Shown here one piece after another: positions 1-9,596 of a DNA stretch of 64,000 nt. The notes under the pieces are model-generated. The model ran no database searches. It was not told the DNA's origin and worked only from the letters and a program-made list of their open reading frames with translations. How positions within the stretch are numbered: position 1 is the first letter of the stretch; the number at the start of each line of letters is the position of its first letter. The stretch is from Limonium bicolor (Eukaryota; Streptophyta; Magnoliopsida; Caryophyllales; Plumbaginaceae), in contig CM041778.1 in the NCBI GenBank assembly GCA_023374045.1, forward strand, positions 289,765,533 to 289,829,532. The letters are read 5' to 3'. The position numbers were made by a program, and so were the translations under genes.

Positions 1-800
1 TACTCCGGTCCTATAATGACCGCTTCGCTTGACTCATCCCAACACAACGGGGTACGGCAAGGTCTACCATACAAAGCTTGGAACGGCGACATCTTAATCG
101 AAGCATGGTAGCTATTGTTATACGAATAATCGATAAGATGAAGCTTATCAATCCAGGTCCCCTGGAAGTCTAAGGCACACGCCCTAAGCATATCCTCTAG
201 TGTTTGGATGGTCCTTTCTGTCTGACCGTCGGTCTGTGGATGGAAGGCGGTGCTAAGTTTCAATTCAGTACCCAGCGCTTCCCTTGTTGCTCTCCAGTAT
301 CTCGATAGAAATATGGTGTCGCGGTCAGATACAATGGTGTTCAGGACTTCGTGGTGTCGGATGATCTCCTTGTCGAATAGCTCCACGAGCTTCGCCACCT
401 TCCAGGTGTCCTTCATCGGTATGAATCGGGCAACCTTGGTGAGACGATCGACTACTACCCAGATCATGTTGAGTCCTCCCCTGGAAGGTGGGAGTCCAAC
501 AACAAAATCCATAGAAATATCGTGGAATTTCCACTCCGGAATGGGCATGGATTGCACCATTCCTCCCGGTCTTCGGTGCTCAAACTTCACCTTCTGACAA
601 GTGAGACACCTTAGAACATACTCAGTCACGTCAGATTTCATTCCTGACCACCAGAAGTACCTCTTCATGTCTTTGTACATTTTAGAGGCTCCCGGATGGA
701 CATGCAATGTCGAACAATGTGACTCTCGTAGAATGCGATCCCTTAGCTCAGCATTGCTTCGGGGGACGTATAATCTGCCATTCAAACGGATCAACCCATC
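1..800 (-). CDS. pol: Integrase of element I, truncated by the window edge
   Basis: Inserts the cDNA into the host genome. In order: an HHCC zinc-binding domain (HC...HVHPG near 720-690, CLTCQ near 615-600), then the catalytic core with D (MDFVVGLP, near 515), D (VSDRDTIF, near 335) and E (GQTERTIQ, near 215). The frame is open from RNase H to base 1 with no stop, so the C-terminal GPY/F region and a possible chromodomain lie outside. Short plus-strand ORFs across this region are shadows. Confidence 0.87.
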
Positions 801-939
801 TTCGTGCAATTTGAAGTCATACTTTTGGTTCTCGAAGGTACCCTCTGTGATTTTTTGTCTGATCTCTGTGAAGTAAGGGTCGCTCAGCTGAGCGTCTCGC
901 ACCTCGTCAACCAAGCTAGAAGAAGCGAGTAGCGAATGG

Positions 940-1350
940 AGCGAGTGTGCTCGACGACTCAATGTGTCGGCTACAACGTTTGCCTTCCCTTCTTTATACT
1001 GGAGATTGATGCCATAATCTGAGAGGAACTCCATCCACCTCCTCTGTCTTAAGTTCAATTCCTTTTGTGTGAATACATACTGTAAACTTTTGTGGTCGGA
1101 GTAGATGGTGATGCTTACCCCATAGAGGTAGTGTCGCCATATCTTCAAGGCGAAGACAATGGCTCCTAACTCTAGATCATGTGTCGGGTAATTCTCCTCA
1201 TGCTTTTTCAGTTGGCGGGAGGCATAGGCTACTACCTTGCCATGCTGCATGAGTACGCATCCCATTCCCTTGCCCAATGCATCGCAATACACCTCAAATC
1301 CCTCTGTGCCCTCTGGGAGTGTGGAACTGGCGCTGAGGTCAATGAGTCTT
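940..1350 (-). CDS. pol: RNase H domain of element I
   Basis: Degrades the RNA of the RNA:DNA hybrid during reverse transcription. The acidic set is visible: D in YCDA (codon near 1282), E in HDLELGA, D in YSDHKSL and D in NVVADTLSR. The frame enters after a second apparent single-base loss near 1320-1327 and then stays open through integrase to base 1. Confidence 0.82.
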
Positions 1351-2271
1351 TTAGTCTCTGGAAGGATACCTCACACTCGTTTGTCCACACAAACGGTGCA
1401 ATTTCTTCATCAATGACGTCATGGGCTTAGTGACTTTTGAGAAGTCCTTTACAAACCTCCGGTAATAACCGGCTAAACTAAGAAAGCTCCAGATGTCAGT
1501 AACAGTCTTAGGTCTAGGCCATGATCGCACTGCTTCGATTTTGGACGGATCTACTGAAATACCCGCGCTCGAGATGACATGACCGAGGAATAATACCTGA
1601 TCTAGCCAAAACTCGCATTTGGAGAATTTCGCATACAGCTGATTCTCGCGCAGTGTCTCAAGTACTTTTCTCAAGTGGTTTTCATGTTCTTCTGGTGACT
1701 TCGAATACACAAGGATGTCGTCGATGAATACTACTACTGAAGTGTCCAGCTGATCACTGAATAACCGATTCATTAGGTCCATGAATTTGGCTGGTGTGTT
1801 AGACAAACCGAATGGCATCACCGTGAATTCGTAGTGGCCATATCTTGTTCGGAATGCTGTTTTCTCAATGTCTTGCTCTTTGATAGCAATTTGGTGATAT
1901 CCAGATCGGAGATCAATCTTAGAAAAGACCGAAGCTCCCTTTAACTGATCGAACAGGTCGTCGATGTGAGGCAATGGATATTTGTTCTTTACTGTGACCG
2001 CATTCAATTCACGGTAGTCGATGCAGAGGCGGAGACTACCGTCCTTCTTCTTCACGAAGAGGACCGGTGCTCCCCAGGGTGATACGCTCGGGCGTATAAA
2101 CCCTTTGTCGAGTAGATCATGTAGTTGCTCTTTGAGTTCTATCATTTCTGCTGGTGCCATATGGTATGGTGCCCTAGCAATGGGACCAGTACCCGGTACA
2201 AGGTCGATTTCAAACTCTACTGTTCTCTGTGGTGGCATACCAGGTAGCTCTTTCAGAAATACATCAGGGAA
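1351..2271 (-). CDS. pol: Reverse transcriptase of element I
   Basis: Copies element RNA into DNA. The ORF from the Met at 2238 has 295 residues: IDYRELN (73-79), [11 protein letters not shown] (107-117), MPFGL (141-145) and the catalytic FIDD (171-174), all in RT order, then the LGH and YRRF motifs of the thumb/connection. It reads in phase with protease. After the KPMTSLMKK segment the frame is lost: downstream Gag-Pol-like sequence resumes one base out of phase near 1395-1408, so the ORF ends at 1351 in a nonsense tail. FIDD instead of YVDD or YIDD is tolerated in Ty3 elements. Confidence 0.9.
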   Translation of the reverse strand, partial: FPDVFLKELPGMPPQRTVEFEIDLVPGTGPIARAPYHMAPAEMIELKEQLHDLLDKGFIRPSVSPWGAPVLFVKKKDGSLRLCIDYRELNAVTVKNKYPLPHIDDLFDQLKGASVFSKIDLRSGYHQIAIKEQDIEKTAFRTRYGHYEFTVMPFGLSNTPAKFMDLMNRLFSDQLDTSVVVFIDDILVYSKSPEEHENHLRKVLETLRENQLYAKFSKCEFWLDQVLFLGHVISSAGISVDPSKIEAVRSWPRPKTVTDIWSFLSLAGYYRRFVKDFSKVTKPMTSLMKKLHRLCGQTSVRYPSRD

Positions 2272-2846
2272 TTATGAGACTACTGCTACATCATCACTGA
2301 ACTCTAGATCTCTCTCCAGGTCTTGTACGTGGCATAAATACACTTCATGTCCTTTTCTGAGCTCCCGGCACATTGCCATAGCAGAGATGACTGTAGTTGA
2401 AGGCTCTCTCGGTCTCTGGCGGTATGATACAGTGACCCCAGATGGACTCTTGAGCAGCAAGCGATGCTCGGCGCATAGGATTCTCCCCTTGTGCCGCTCC
2501 AACCAGTTCATTCCAATTATTAAGTCGAATCCCAATCCGTTGAATTCGATGAAGGAAATGGGAAACACTTCACCTTTGATTTGAATTGTGGCGGTGTGGT
2601 AATACTTAGTACATTTTACCTGCTCCTTCGACGGGAGAGTAACCAAGAAATTTGGTAGCTCATCTGCGTCTAGCCCCAACCTTGTAGCGAATGATGGCGA
2701 TACAAAGGTGTGAGAGGCGCCGGAGTTGAATAATACTGAGGCTTCGATGCCGTTTACTGGGAATGTTCTCGTCAGAATGGTGCCGCTTTTGCCGGCTTGT
2801 TCTTCGGTGAGGATACTCAGGTTACCTTCGGTACCGAGTCCACAAC
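2272..2846 (-). CDS. pro: Retropepsin region of element I (active site changed)
   Basis: Aspartic protease of the Ty3 type that would cut Gag-Pol into its parts. The frame enters at the acceptor at 2846 (ATAG|GTTGTGG). The expected (L)FDSGASH active-site loop reads LFNSGASHTF: the catalytic Asp codon is AAC (Asn) at 2727-2725. The second hallmark, a hydrophobic-hydrophobic-Gly near the C-terminus, is present as LIIGMNWL. The frame ends in TAA at 2274-2272, after VVS. The next codons, FPDVF, continue the same frame into RT, so this TAA replaces one codon in an otherwise continuous PR-RT frame. Both changes suggest this copy cannot process its own polyprotein. Confidence 0.82.
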
Positions 2847-2912
2847 CTATTGATTCATAAGATTATAAGTAACGATGGTGGAACGCAAGTGGAATTTAAT
2901 AATCAACACTGC

Positions 2913-2918
2913 TTTTAT
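2913..2918 (-). promoter_or_regulatory. Candidate poly(A) signal after the ALKBH stop
   Basis: AATAAA on the minus strand, 71 bases after the ALKBH stop and 66 bases before the protease acceptor. It would suit an alternative terminal exon. A six-base match in AT-rich DNA is weak evidence alone. Confidence 0.35.
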
Positions 2919-2988
2919 TGAATAACCAACCATCATACATACTGTGTCTCTAATACACGTTACTACTGGATTACATGCTACTACAAGA

Positions 2989-3728
2989 TTAATACTTTCT
3001 AAAGGTAAGGTTCAGGCGTCCTGGTTCCATGTGTGTGGCATTGATTATTGCCGGTGGTGCCGTATTCAACTTGATCTTCTGGATCCCGTGATACAGCAAC
3101 CTTGACTTCCCACACATGATTAGGACATCTCCTGATCTCAGTACCAATTTCTCTGCGAGGTCCACACGCTTCTGCTCGCTATACAAAAATACGGCGTCAT
3201 CACCAATGGACCAAGACACTACGGGCACTCCTAATTCAAGAGATTCCGCTGTCTCATCCTTATCTTGGTGTAAGCCAAGTCGTCCTTCTTTCTCATAGAA
3301 GTTGACGATACATAGATCTGCTTCAAGTGCAGGGATTGGTTCATCTTCACATTGTTGTGCAATTTCCACGGCTTGTGTGACAAGCATTCGGAATTCCGGG
3401 GGTATTGCTGAAGGTGTTGCTCCGTTTCCCGCTCGCGTCATTTGGTATGTCTTGGTATAAGGGTTCCAATCCTTTCCCAAGCACATCATCTTCAGCTTCA
3501 TTGTAGCTCCATCGGGGAATTCGGGTGTATAAAATCCTCCTGGACCCATTCCTAACTCGTTGCATCGTCGGATGATTGAAACTTGTGGTTCGGGTGTCAG
3601 GTATCCTTTTAATAAGATCATACCTGGGTGGATGACCTGACACCGTTCGTCGTTGAAGTGGTGATTGGCGATGTCGGTCTCTTCATGAGGTGAGTTCGAA
3701 GGTATAGGGTAACAGATAAGGAATTTCC
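2989..3728 (-). CDS. ALKBH1-like Fe(II)/2-oxoglutarate dioxygenase exon captured by element I
   Basis: The frame is open from the acceptor at 3728; an internal Met at 3621 gives 210 residues. Numbered from that Met, the AlkB double-stranded beta-helix core carries the iron ligands H118 and D120 (LGLHQDKDE) and H178 (LLYHGI), NFY at 107-109, and the 2-oxoglutarate/substrate arginines R202 and R208 (GRLNLTFRKY). GMGPGGFY and KLKMMCLGK near the N-terminus are hallmarks of plant ALKBH1-type proteins. These enzymes oxidatively remove methyl groups from nucleic acid bases. The region has no internal intron or stop, as expected of a gene copied through RNA. It lies between the Gag zinc knuckles and protease and ends in TAA 143 bp before the protease exon. 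The frame upstream of the Met stays open for 35 more codons to the splice site, supporting a Gag-ALKBH fusion of about 673 residues. A standalone enzyme from the internal Met is the alternative. The target base and RNA-versus-DNA preference cannot be read from the sequence. Confidence 0.9.
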
Positions 3729-3917
3729 CTAAGGTGGTAAATTATATCTTGTGTGAGTTCTAGGCTTACTAATTCATTTCATGCTCAATACGTATTTCCA
3801 TGTTACTTACTCATACTCATTTTCATACTTCAAGTACTTACGCATTCATGCTTCAATTCATACAATTACTTACATACATAGACATGCTCTTCAAGGATTA
3901 AAGGTTACGGTAGTTAC
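3729..3917 (-). other. Putative intron 3 (189 bp), gag to ALKBH
   Basis: GTAACTACCG ... ACCACCTTAG on the minus strand, AT-rich with stops in all frames. Removal joins Gag exon 3 to the ALKBH exon in frame. A longer alternative intron, 3917-2847, uses the same donor but ends AATCAATAG just before the protease. It would skip the whole ALKBH exon and give Gag-Pol in the same phase. Confidence 0.6.
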
Positions 3918-4262
3918 CTGGATCGGACTTAGTCCCGGTCCCGTCACGGTCAATGATGTGTAAGGCCGGCTGCCTCTGCGGTGCGCCCTTCTGCGGACCT
4001 CGGGACCCCTGTCCCTGCGAGGTGTGCTGGGCATGAGCATCGCCAGATGCAACCTCCTTGCCCTCACGCTGCTTGTAGCCCTGGTAGTTGCTCTTGGGCT
4101 TAGAGTTCTCTGGGCATGCATTAGCACGGTGGCCCGGTTTCTGGCAAGTGAAGCAGCTGATCTCCCTTCCTTGGCAATCTGTGCCGGGATGATCCTTGTT
4201 GCAGTAACGGCATATGTAGCTGCGGCCATCAGATTGGTTCTTGCCTTGGCCAAATCCAGAAC
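3918..4262 (-). CDS. gag: Gag exon 3, element I (nucleocapsid, two zinc knuckles)
   Basis: Encodes two nucleic-acid-binding knuckles in tandem: CRYCNKDHPGTDC (CX2CX3HX4C) and CFTCQKPGHRANAC (the canonical CX2CX4HX4C), followed by a basic Gln/Gly-rich tail. Nucleocapsid knuckles bind the element RNA for packaging. The exon ends CCAG|GTAACT in phase 1. This donor can be joined in frame either to the ALKBH exon acceptor at 3728 or to the protease acceptor at 2846, which is the basis of the proposed alternative splicing. Without splicing the frame terminates at 3898, about 20 bases into the intron. Confidence 0.82.
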
Positions 4263-4355
4263 CTATAGCTTCCAAGTTAGCAAGGTTCGGTATACTTACA
4301 ACACTCTATATACATACGTTTTCACAAGTGTACTAATTCGGTTTCGGGTTCTTAC
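4263..4355 (-). other. Putative intron 2 in gag (93 bp)
   Basis: GTAAGAACCC ... GCTATAG on the minus strand. Joining 4356 to 4262 restores a Gly codon in phase 1 and places the zinc-knuckle exon in frame with exon 2. The donor matches the plant consensus closely. Confidence 0.65.
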
Positions 4356-4629
4356 CCTTGTAGGGCTGAGACCTCAGTGGCTTCGCTGCCACTGGTGCGG
4401 TGTAGGCAATCTGTAACGGCTCAGCTGCCTTGCCCTTTTCAGTATGGGCTCCGCCGTCTCCTGAGGTGTTCTTATGGTGGGAATGCCTCCCCTTCTTCTT
4501 CTTCCAAGGTCTGGCTTGGTTTTGGTCATCGGAGGTGTTACCCTTGCCACTCACCTTGCGCTTCAGCGCTTGCTCCTCATCTCTCAGCTGGCAGGTGATC
4601 TCAACTCGAGATGCAGCGTGGTAACACTC
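4356..4629 (-). CDS. gag: Gag exon 2, element I (linker, basic region)
   Basis: Continues Gag as ECYHAASRVEI..., the ECY-type helix that usually ends the plant Ty3 capsid domain. It then passes through a charged stretch with a Lys run (KKKK) and a Lys/Pro-rich tail that leads to the zinc knuckles. The frame is open from the acceptor at 4629 through 4356, where the minus strand reads AAGG|GTAAGAAC, a strong donor in phase 1. An unspliced ribosome would stop 14 bases past the donor. The exon contains no stop. Confidence 0.75.
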
Positions 4630-4716
4630 CTGAATTACTTAAGCATTAGGTTACACTGACATGCGGGAATGCTAATTCACATTACTTATGGCTTTTAAGG
4701 GTTTAACGATGTTTAC
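4630..4716 (-). other. Putative intron 1 in gag (87 bp)
   Basis: The minus strand runs CAG|GTAAACATCG ... TAATTCAG|GAGTG. It is AT-richer than its flanks, contains in-frame stops, and its removal joins two Gag-like frames in phase 0. The splice sites are inferred from sequence only. The alternative is a small non-coding insertion in a dead copy. Confidence 0.65.
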
Positions 4717-5379
4717 CTGAAGAGAGGTAAACCGTGTGAAGCCCATGCCATACCGGAGTCGATGGCTCAATCCGCCATAGAAGCGGTCGACCAAGACTTG
4801 GCCGGTATACCCAAGGTCGGGTAGAAGTCTGAGAAGAGAGGTGAAGGTGCGGTAATATTCATCAACCGTCATCTTCTCGGTCATTTTCAGGGCATCGAGC
4901 TCAAGCATTTTCTTGGTCTTGACATGCTCGGGATAGTACTTAGATCGGAGGAGAGAGGTGAATGCTTCCCAACCGAATGCAGGGTCGGCTACGTGCTCGG
5001 CCTTAACGAGCTTCCACCAGTCCATAGCCGCGTCCTTGAGGTAATACGCAGCTATCCTCACCCGAACTCCAGCGGGAGTCTCAAGTGTCTCGAATGCCGT
5101 CTCCATCTCGGAGAGGTAGGCCTCGAGCATGGCGGGGTCGCTCTCGCCTCTAAAGTATGGAGGTCGAAGGTCGGCGACGGTCTTTACCCAATTCGTTTCT
5201 CGGGGTTGAGGTGGGTCGGGCTGTTGCTGCTGCTGTTGGTTTTGTTGGGTTGCTTGAACAGCGGTGATTACATCCGGTAGCATCTGTGCTACCGTGGCGG
5301 CGACGATTTCAGCTATCGTCTGCGCGCTTGGTCCGTCGTTAGTCCCTCCTCTGGGACGACCTGGACCTCGTCCTGACAT
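4717..5379 (-). CDS. gag: Gag exon 1, element I (capsid domain)
   Basis: Starts MSGRGPGRPRGG, an Arg/Gly-rich N-terminus typical of this clade, followed by a Gln-rich stretch (residues about 46-53) and a Retrotrans_gag-type region (about 65-220) with the WxxF/L and YY motifs of plant Ty3 capsids. The open frame nominally runs to 4672, but the last 15 codons after the Gln at 4719-4717 do not resemble Gag. At exactly that point the minus strand reads CAG|GTAAAC, a good splice donor, and Gag-like sequence resumes after an AG at 4630. I therefore end the exon at 4717, phase 0, 221 codons. Expected role: virus-like particle shell that packages the element RNA. No broken codons in the exon. Confidence 0.85.
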
Positions 5380-5584
5380 CTGAACAAGTGTGGATTACAT
5401 TAGATACGGTGAAACGATGACCTCATGGTCGTAATTCAACAATGGTATCGTCTTTGCAGACGTTAGGTATCCGTTGTTAACAACGGTAGTTTCCTAGTTA
5501 GGTTTCTAAGTATCCGTTTAAAACGGTTGAAATCCTAACTCGGTAATCACTACACTTAGGATTTTAATCATCAAGCGAGACTTC
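5380..5584 (-). other. 5' leader of element I
   Basis: About 200 bases between the primer site and the Gag start, with repeated GTAACCGTT/GTTAACAACGG-type short motifs. No gene is seen; this is where packaging and dimerisation signals would be expected. Confidence 0.5.
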
Positions 5585-5596
5585 GCTCTGATACCA
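5585..5596 (-). other. Primer binding site of element I (initiator Met tRNA)
   Basis: The minus strand reads TGGTATCAGAGC four bases after the LTR end. This is the standard complement of the plant initiator Met tRNA 3' end used to prime minus-strand DNA synthesis. Confidence 0.93.
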
Positions 5597-5600
5597 CTTT

Positions 5601-8600
5601 TGTAACACCCCAGCGCTAATCCTTCCATTAACCCTAATCCATCCTGTAATTACTTTACTCGCAGCGGAATACTACTTACTTACTTACTCCCGGCGGGTGA
5701 GGATACAACGCCGTTAGTCATCCAAGACTAAGAAGGCTACTACTACTTACAGTAACGGTCTGACGATTAGAATAACCAATACATACTACTTACTTACAAT
5801 ACCGAATACTTACTTACAAATGATTACCGAGTATCCAAATATACGAATTACATTCCAAGGCTACTTCCCAAAATTAAGAGTTTGTTACATTTACTCATTT
5901 CTATCCAATCACAATTCATTATCCAAAAAGGTGTACCACATGTACACCGGCTACTCAAAAAGGCCTTTCCGTGTACAAACTCGGTGCACCATCCAATCTA
6001 CGAACTACCCCAAAAGAATTCGTCCCGGTCCTACTCGACCATCACGCCTCGCGGTACCTGTAGAAAAAACATTCCCCTAGGGGGTCAGCTTACGCTGCTA
6101 TGATAACCGCATACCCCGTGTACTAGCGAGGGTACGCCAACTATTGGTCGAGTACATGCGGTTCGTTTCATTCATATACATACATGCTTTATACAATACA
6201 ATTCAATACATTTCATTTCACAAGCATACATACATTAATTACATGCACATAAAAGAAGAAATTACAAGTCAACCATTTATACTTACCGAAACCACCACCG
6301 CATTAGGAGATTACACTTCCCCAATTCATACAGAAGTCATGTTAGCTTTCATACACACCCGGGTTAATCGGGTGTTCAATACTCTTTTACTCAGGTCAAT
6401 GACTTACAATAGTCGAGACCGATACACATACAACTTACTTTTACTTTACTTTTACTCAAGTCAAGTCGGTATGACCTCGGGCAGGGATTATACATCCCAC
6501 CACTGGCTTAGGGTGGCCCACTAATCCAGGATTGCTACCCATTCAAGGGGATTGGTCCATGGAAAAGATTATAGCCAGGATTCGGATCCAACCTCTTGTG
6601 TTTCCTTATCCTCACGCGTGGCCGAAACTATTCGGACTTCTACTCATTCCATTTTACTCATTACTCAAGTTAGGAGTTAGAATGTTAGGAATTAGTTGAA
6701 GTCATTATACTTTCCATACATCAATACAATACATAAGTACTCACCACGTACGTACACTTCATTATCATTCATTCATTTCATGAATTATACAACTAAATGT
6801 TCAACGGGGACACAACAAGAACAATATAGTTCAAACGTAACTAAGTGCAATAAAAGTCCGATTCGTGTATTTATCTTATTGGTGATCACATTAAGCACAC
6901 AATCGGGGTAACCAATTATAGGATAATGGGCATGAAGAAATCATACCGTACACGTCGTTTTTTGTACTATCATGTCCTTTGACGATCAACTATTTGATTC
7001 CTATACAACATGAGGTAGTATGATTTGACCTATATTGATCTAACTTACTCATTGTTACTTCCAATGTATACTTACTACTTATTATCCTTATTTGGTTTTA
7101 AAACCATTCTTTCTTTACTACTTCTTAAAACTTGTTTCCTTACTCATCCACTTACTTTCTTACCCTTATTACCCCTTAATTGTATATTACTTCATATATG
7201 CTCACATGTGTAGAGGAATATTAATATACATACTTATGATTACTATAGTTATATAATAAAAACAATTTTTTTTTGTAAGTTATGGGTCGTCCGACCCACC
7301 GTCCGACCCAAGCCCTGGGTCAGACCGTTCCAGTAGATTTTCGTCTTCTGAAATTCTTCCCGTCCGACCCAGACTGTTCCGTCCGACCCATACACCTCTG
7401 GGTCGGACCATTCCAGAAAGTTTTGGTTCTGTTGTCCAAGCTGCGTCTGACCCACGTCCGACTCACCCTCTGGGTCGGACGGAGTCAGAAGCTTCGACGA
7501 CAAAATTTTCTTGCCCGTCCGACCCACGTCCGACTCATGGCTCCTGGGTCGGACCGTTCCAGAATGTTTTATTCTCGTTACTTAAGCCTTGTCCGACCCA
7601 CGGTCCGATCCAGCCTCTGGGTCGGACGGTAGCAGAACACTGCTACAGGCTTTGTTTTCAATCCCTTCTTACCCATCTCTTCCCCAATCTTCCTACATGT
7701 AATCCCACATGTATATGCCATTTAGGCCTCCTAAAATACCTTAATTCATTCACCAAACTTATTACTCAATCCTAGGTACAACTTGTACAATTTTTCTCAT
7801 TCCATCCCAACACTTACACTAATTTTCCTCACACCAAATGCTACAGATTTTTTCTTACCCCAAATGCTACAGATTTTCATCTTAACTTCTTTCCTCCATT
7901 ACTCCCTCTACTAATGCTATTCCTAGCACCAAAAACACCTTACTTACATTTATTCCTTTAATCACTAAACCTTATCCACATCTGTTTTAAACTACACAAC
8001 AGTCCCATTACACTCCCCAAATACCCCTAGTTATCACCTAGGTTACTTCCTCTTCTTAAACACTTAAGTCCTCTCATTCCCACATAAAATTTGACATAGT
8101 CTCCCCTCTAATTCTTACTTTGCTCACACACTATTCCAGCTCACAATGGTTCGTTTTCACAACCTGTTTATACAACACATTATACTCACATTCCTACACT
8201 ACTACAACAACATAGAATTCCTGCACATACACATTCAATACCCCATGTTTTCCCCAAGCTTTTAAAACTCATTTAAAAATTCAAAACTGTTTCAATACCA
8301 TTACTCATTATGCTACAACATACTTACTACTCATTACTCCATTCATTTTACTACTCCAAAAACTGTTACAATACTACATACAAAACTAGCTCAAGGTAAA
8401 GGTAATTACCTTGTGTTTCTAGTTTTCTTTCTTCCTTTTTCCTTCTCTTCCCTTCTCCTCCTTTGTTCTCGGTCACAATGAGGTTCACACACACCAAGTG
8501 ATACAACCCATATCAATACACAATACCATTTAACATTCATTCTTGCACTAACCGTAGAATTTAAATGTTTTAGGGTTTAGAAAAGGGTATTACCTTTCAA

Positions 8601-9596
8601 CCACTGAATGAGATTCTTGACTAGCCAGAGAATAAGATTCCTAGCCCAAAGAAGGAGCCAAAATCGGCTGGAGCAACAAGGAACAAGACATTCAAAATCT
8701 GGAAATTCTCATAATGCAAACAAGGGCTAGAAATGATGGATTTTCGAATTTCTTTTTACCTCAAGATGATAAGGAGGTAAAGGTGCTTCTAATGGTGGAC
8801 TTGAATCTTCAAATGGCCTCCACCCATAAAAACGAAATTGAAGCTTTTAGGTTTTTGAAAGGAGGAATATGTTCTCCTTGGTGAGGGGGTTTCAATGGTA
8901 CAATTTTTGTTGCATTTGGAGGAGATTTGAGCACTCAAAGAGAGGAAAGAAGATGAAAGTTGAGTGGGGGGCTTCACTTCTCCATGGCTGTCGCAGGAGG
9001 AAGAAGAGAATGGAGAAAATAGAGAAGGAGGGGGGGCCAATGCGTGAGAGAGAGGGAGAGTGGTGAGGAGAGAGAGTTTCTATTTTTACTTTTGTACTTG
9101 TTTTCTTTTCCCCTATTTTATTGTTTTGTCTTTATATGCATAAGAGAGGAATTAAGGGAGTGAGAGAGAGAGGGGGGCTGCCGATCCCACACACCCACAC
9201 ACTCAATTTTTTTGCTTTTTATTTACAAAGTGGACACACTAAGTTTGTTTATTTGCATTCTCACCCCACAACTTCTTGGTTTTGACAGTTTTACTAACCG
9301 GAACCCGTTTTCCGGAATTTTCTCGTTTAATTAATTTTATTGGTTCTAAAGCTTCAATAATATTTATTAGTGACTATTTAGTTGACCAAAATTATTACGA
9401 GTCTATTTGACCCGCTTAAAGTCGCGTTTTCCCGGTTTCCTCGAAAAGCGCGCTTTAAGGTTCGTTTATGCTTTTAACCCATTTTAAAGGTCCGTTTTCT
9501 TCGGGATTTGTTCCCTCATATTTATTTAAGTGTAATTAAGCGTTTAAAATTATAATTAGCCTAATTAATCACTATTTTTAATTACGGGGTATTTCA
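5601..9596 (-). repeat. 5' LTR of element I (3996 bp)
   Basis: Read on the minus strand the LTR begins TGAAATACCCCG (9596) and ends GGGTGTTACA (5601), with the usual TG...CA ends, followed after AAAG by the primer binding site. No gene is visible in it; short open frames are chance. It holds a cluster of CG-rich inverted repeats (7282-7632) and a CCCCTAGGGGG hairpin near the R/U5 side (6074-6084). The region 8780-9070 is purine-rich on the plus strand, and 8430-8460 is pyrimidine-rich. The half nearest 9596 is related to 37594-40142 (LTR III), sharing for example the stretch around 6770-6900 with 18700-18850. Confidence 0.88.
7282..7632 (-). repeat. CG-rich inverted-repeat cluster in LTR I
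   Basis: About five units of roughly 70-75 bp. Each has one or two GTCCGACCCA arms and one TGGGTCGGAC arm, so each can fold into a hairpin; several units end GACCRTTCCAG. It stands out sharply from AT-rich surroundings. The open frames across it on both strands are only translations of the repeat. Confidence 0.85.

Larger units (their letters stand above)
1..9596 (-). mobile_element. Element I: Tekay/Del-like chromovirus with captured ALKBH gene (3' end beyond window)
   Basis: A minus-strand Ty3/gypsy element. In transcription order it shows a 5' LTR (9596-5601), an initiator-Met primer site, gag with CCHC knuckles, an ALKBH dioxygenase exon, protease, RT, RNase H and integrase. The order PR-RT-RH-INT defines Ty3/gypsy. 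The Met primer site, about 4 kb LTR and RT motifs point to a Tekay/Del-type chromovirus; the chromodomain and 3' LTR would lie left of base 1. It is inserted into an older related LTR (LTR III); the candidate right-hand target duplication is CTCTC at 9597-9601, but its partner is outside the window. Gag and ALKBH look open once introns are removed, whereas pol has one in-frame stop, two apparent single-base frameshifts and a changed protease active site. Confidence 0.9.

Noticed and set aside
3898..4253. Overlapping minus-strand frame beside the zinc-knuckle exon, and the plus-strand frame 4024-4416
   Set aside because: Shadows of Gag exon 3 in other phases; only the frame with the CCHC knuckles makes sense.
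7249..7632. Open frames on both strands over the LTR I repeat cluster
   Set aside because: Translations of CG-rich repeats; both strands are open because arms are inverted copies.
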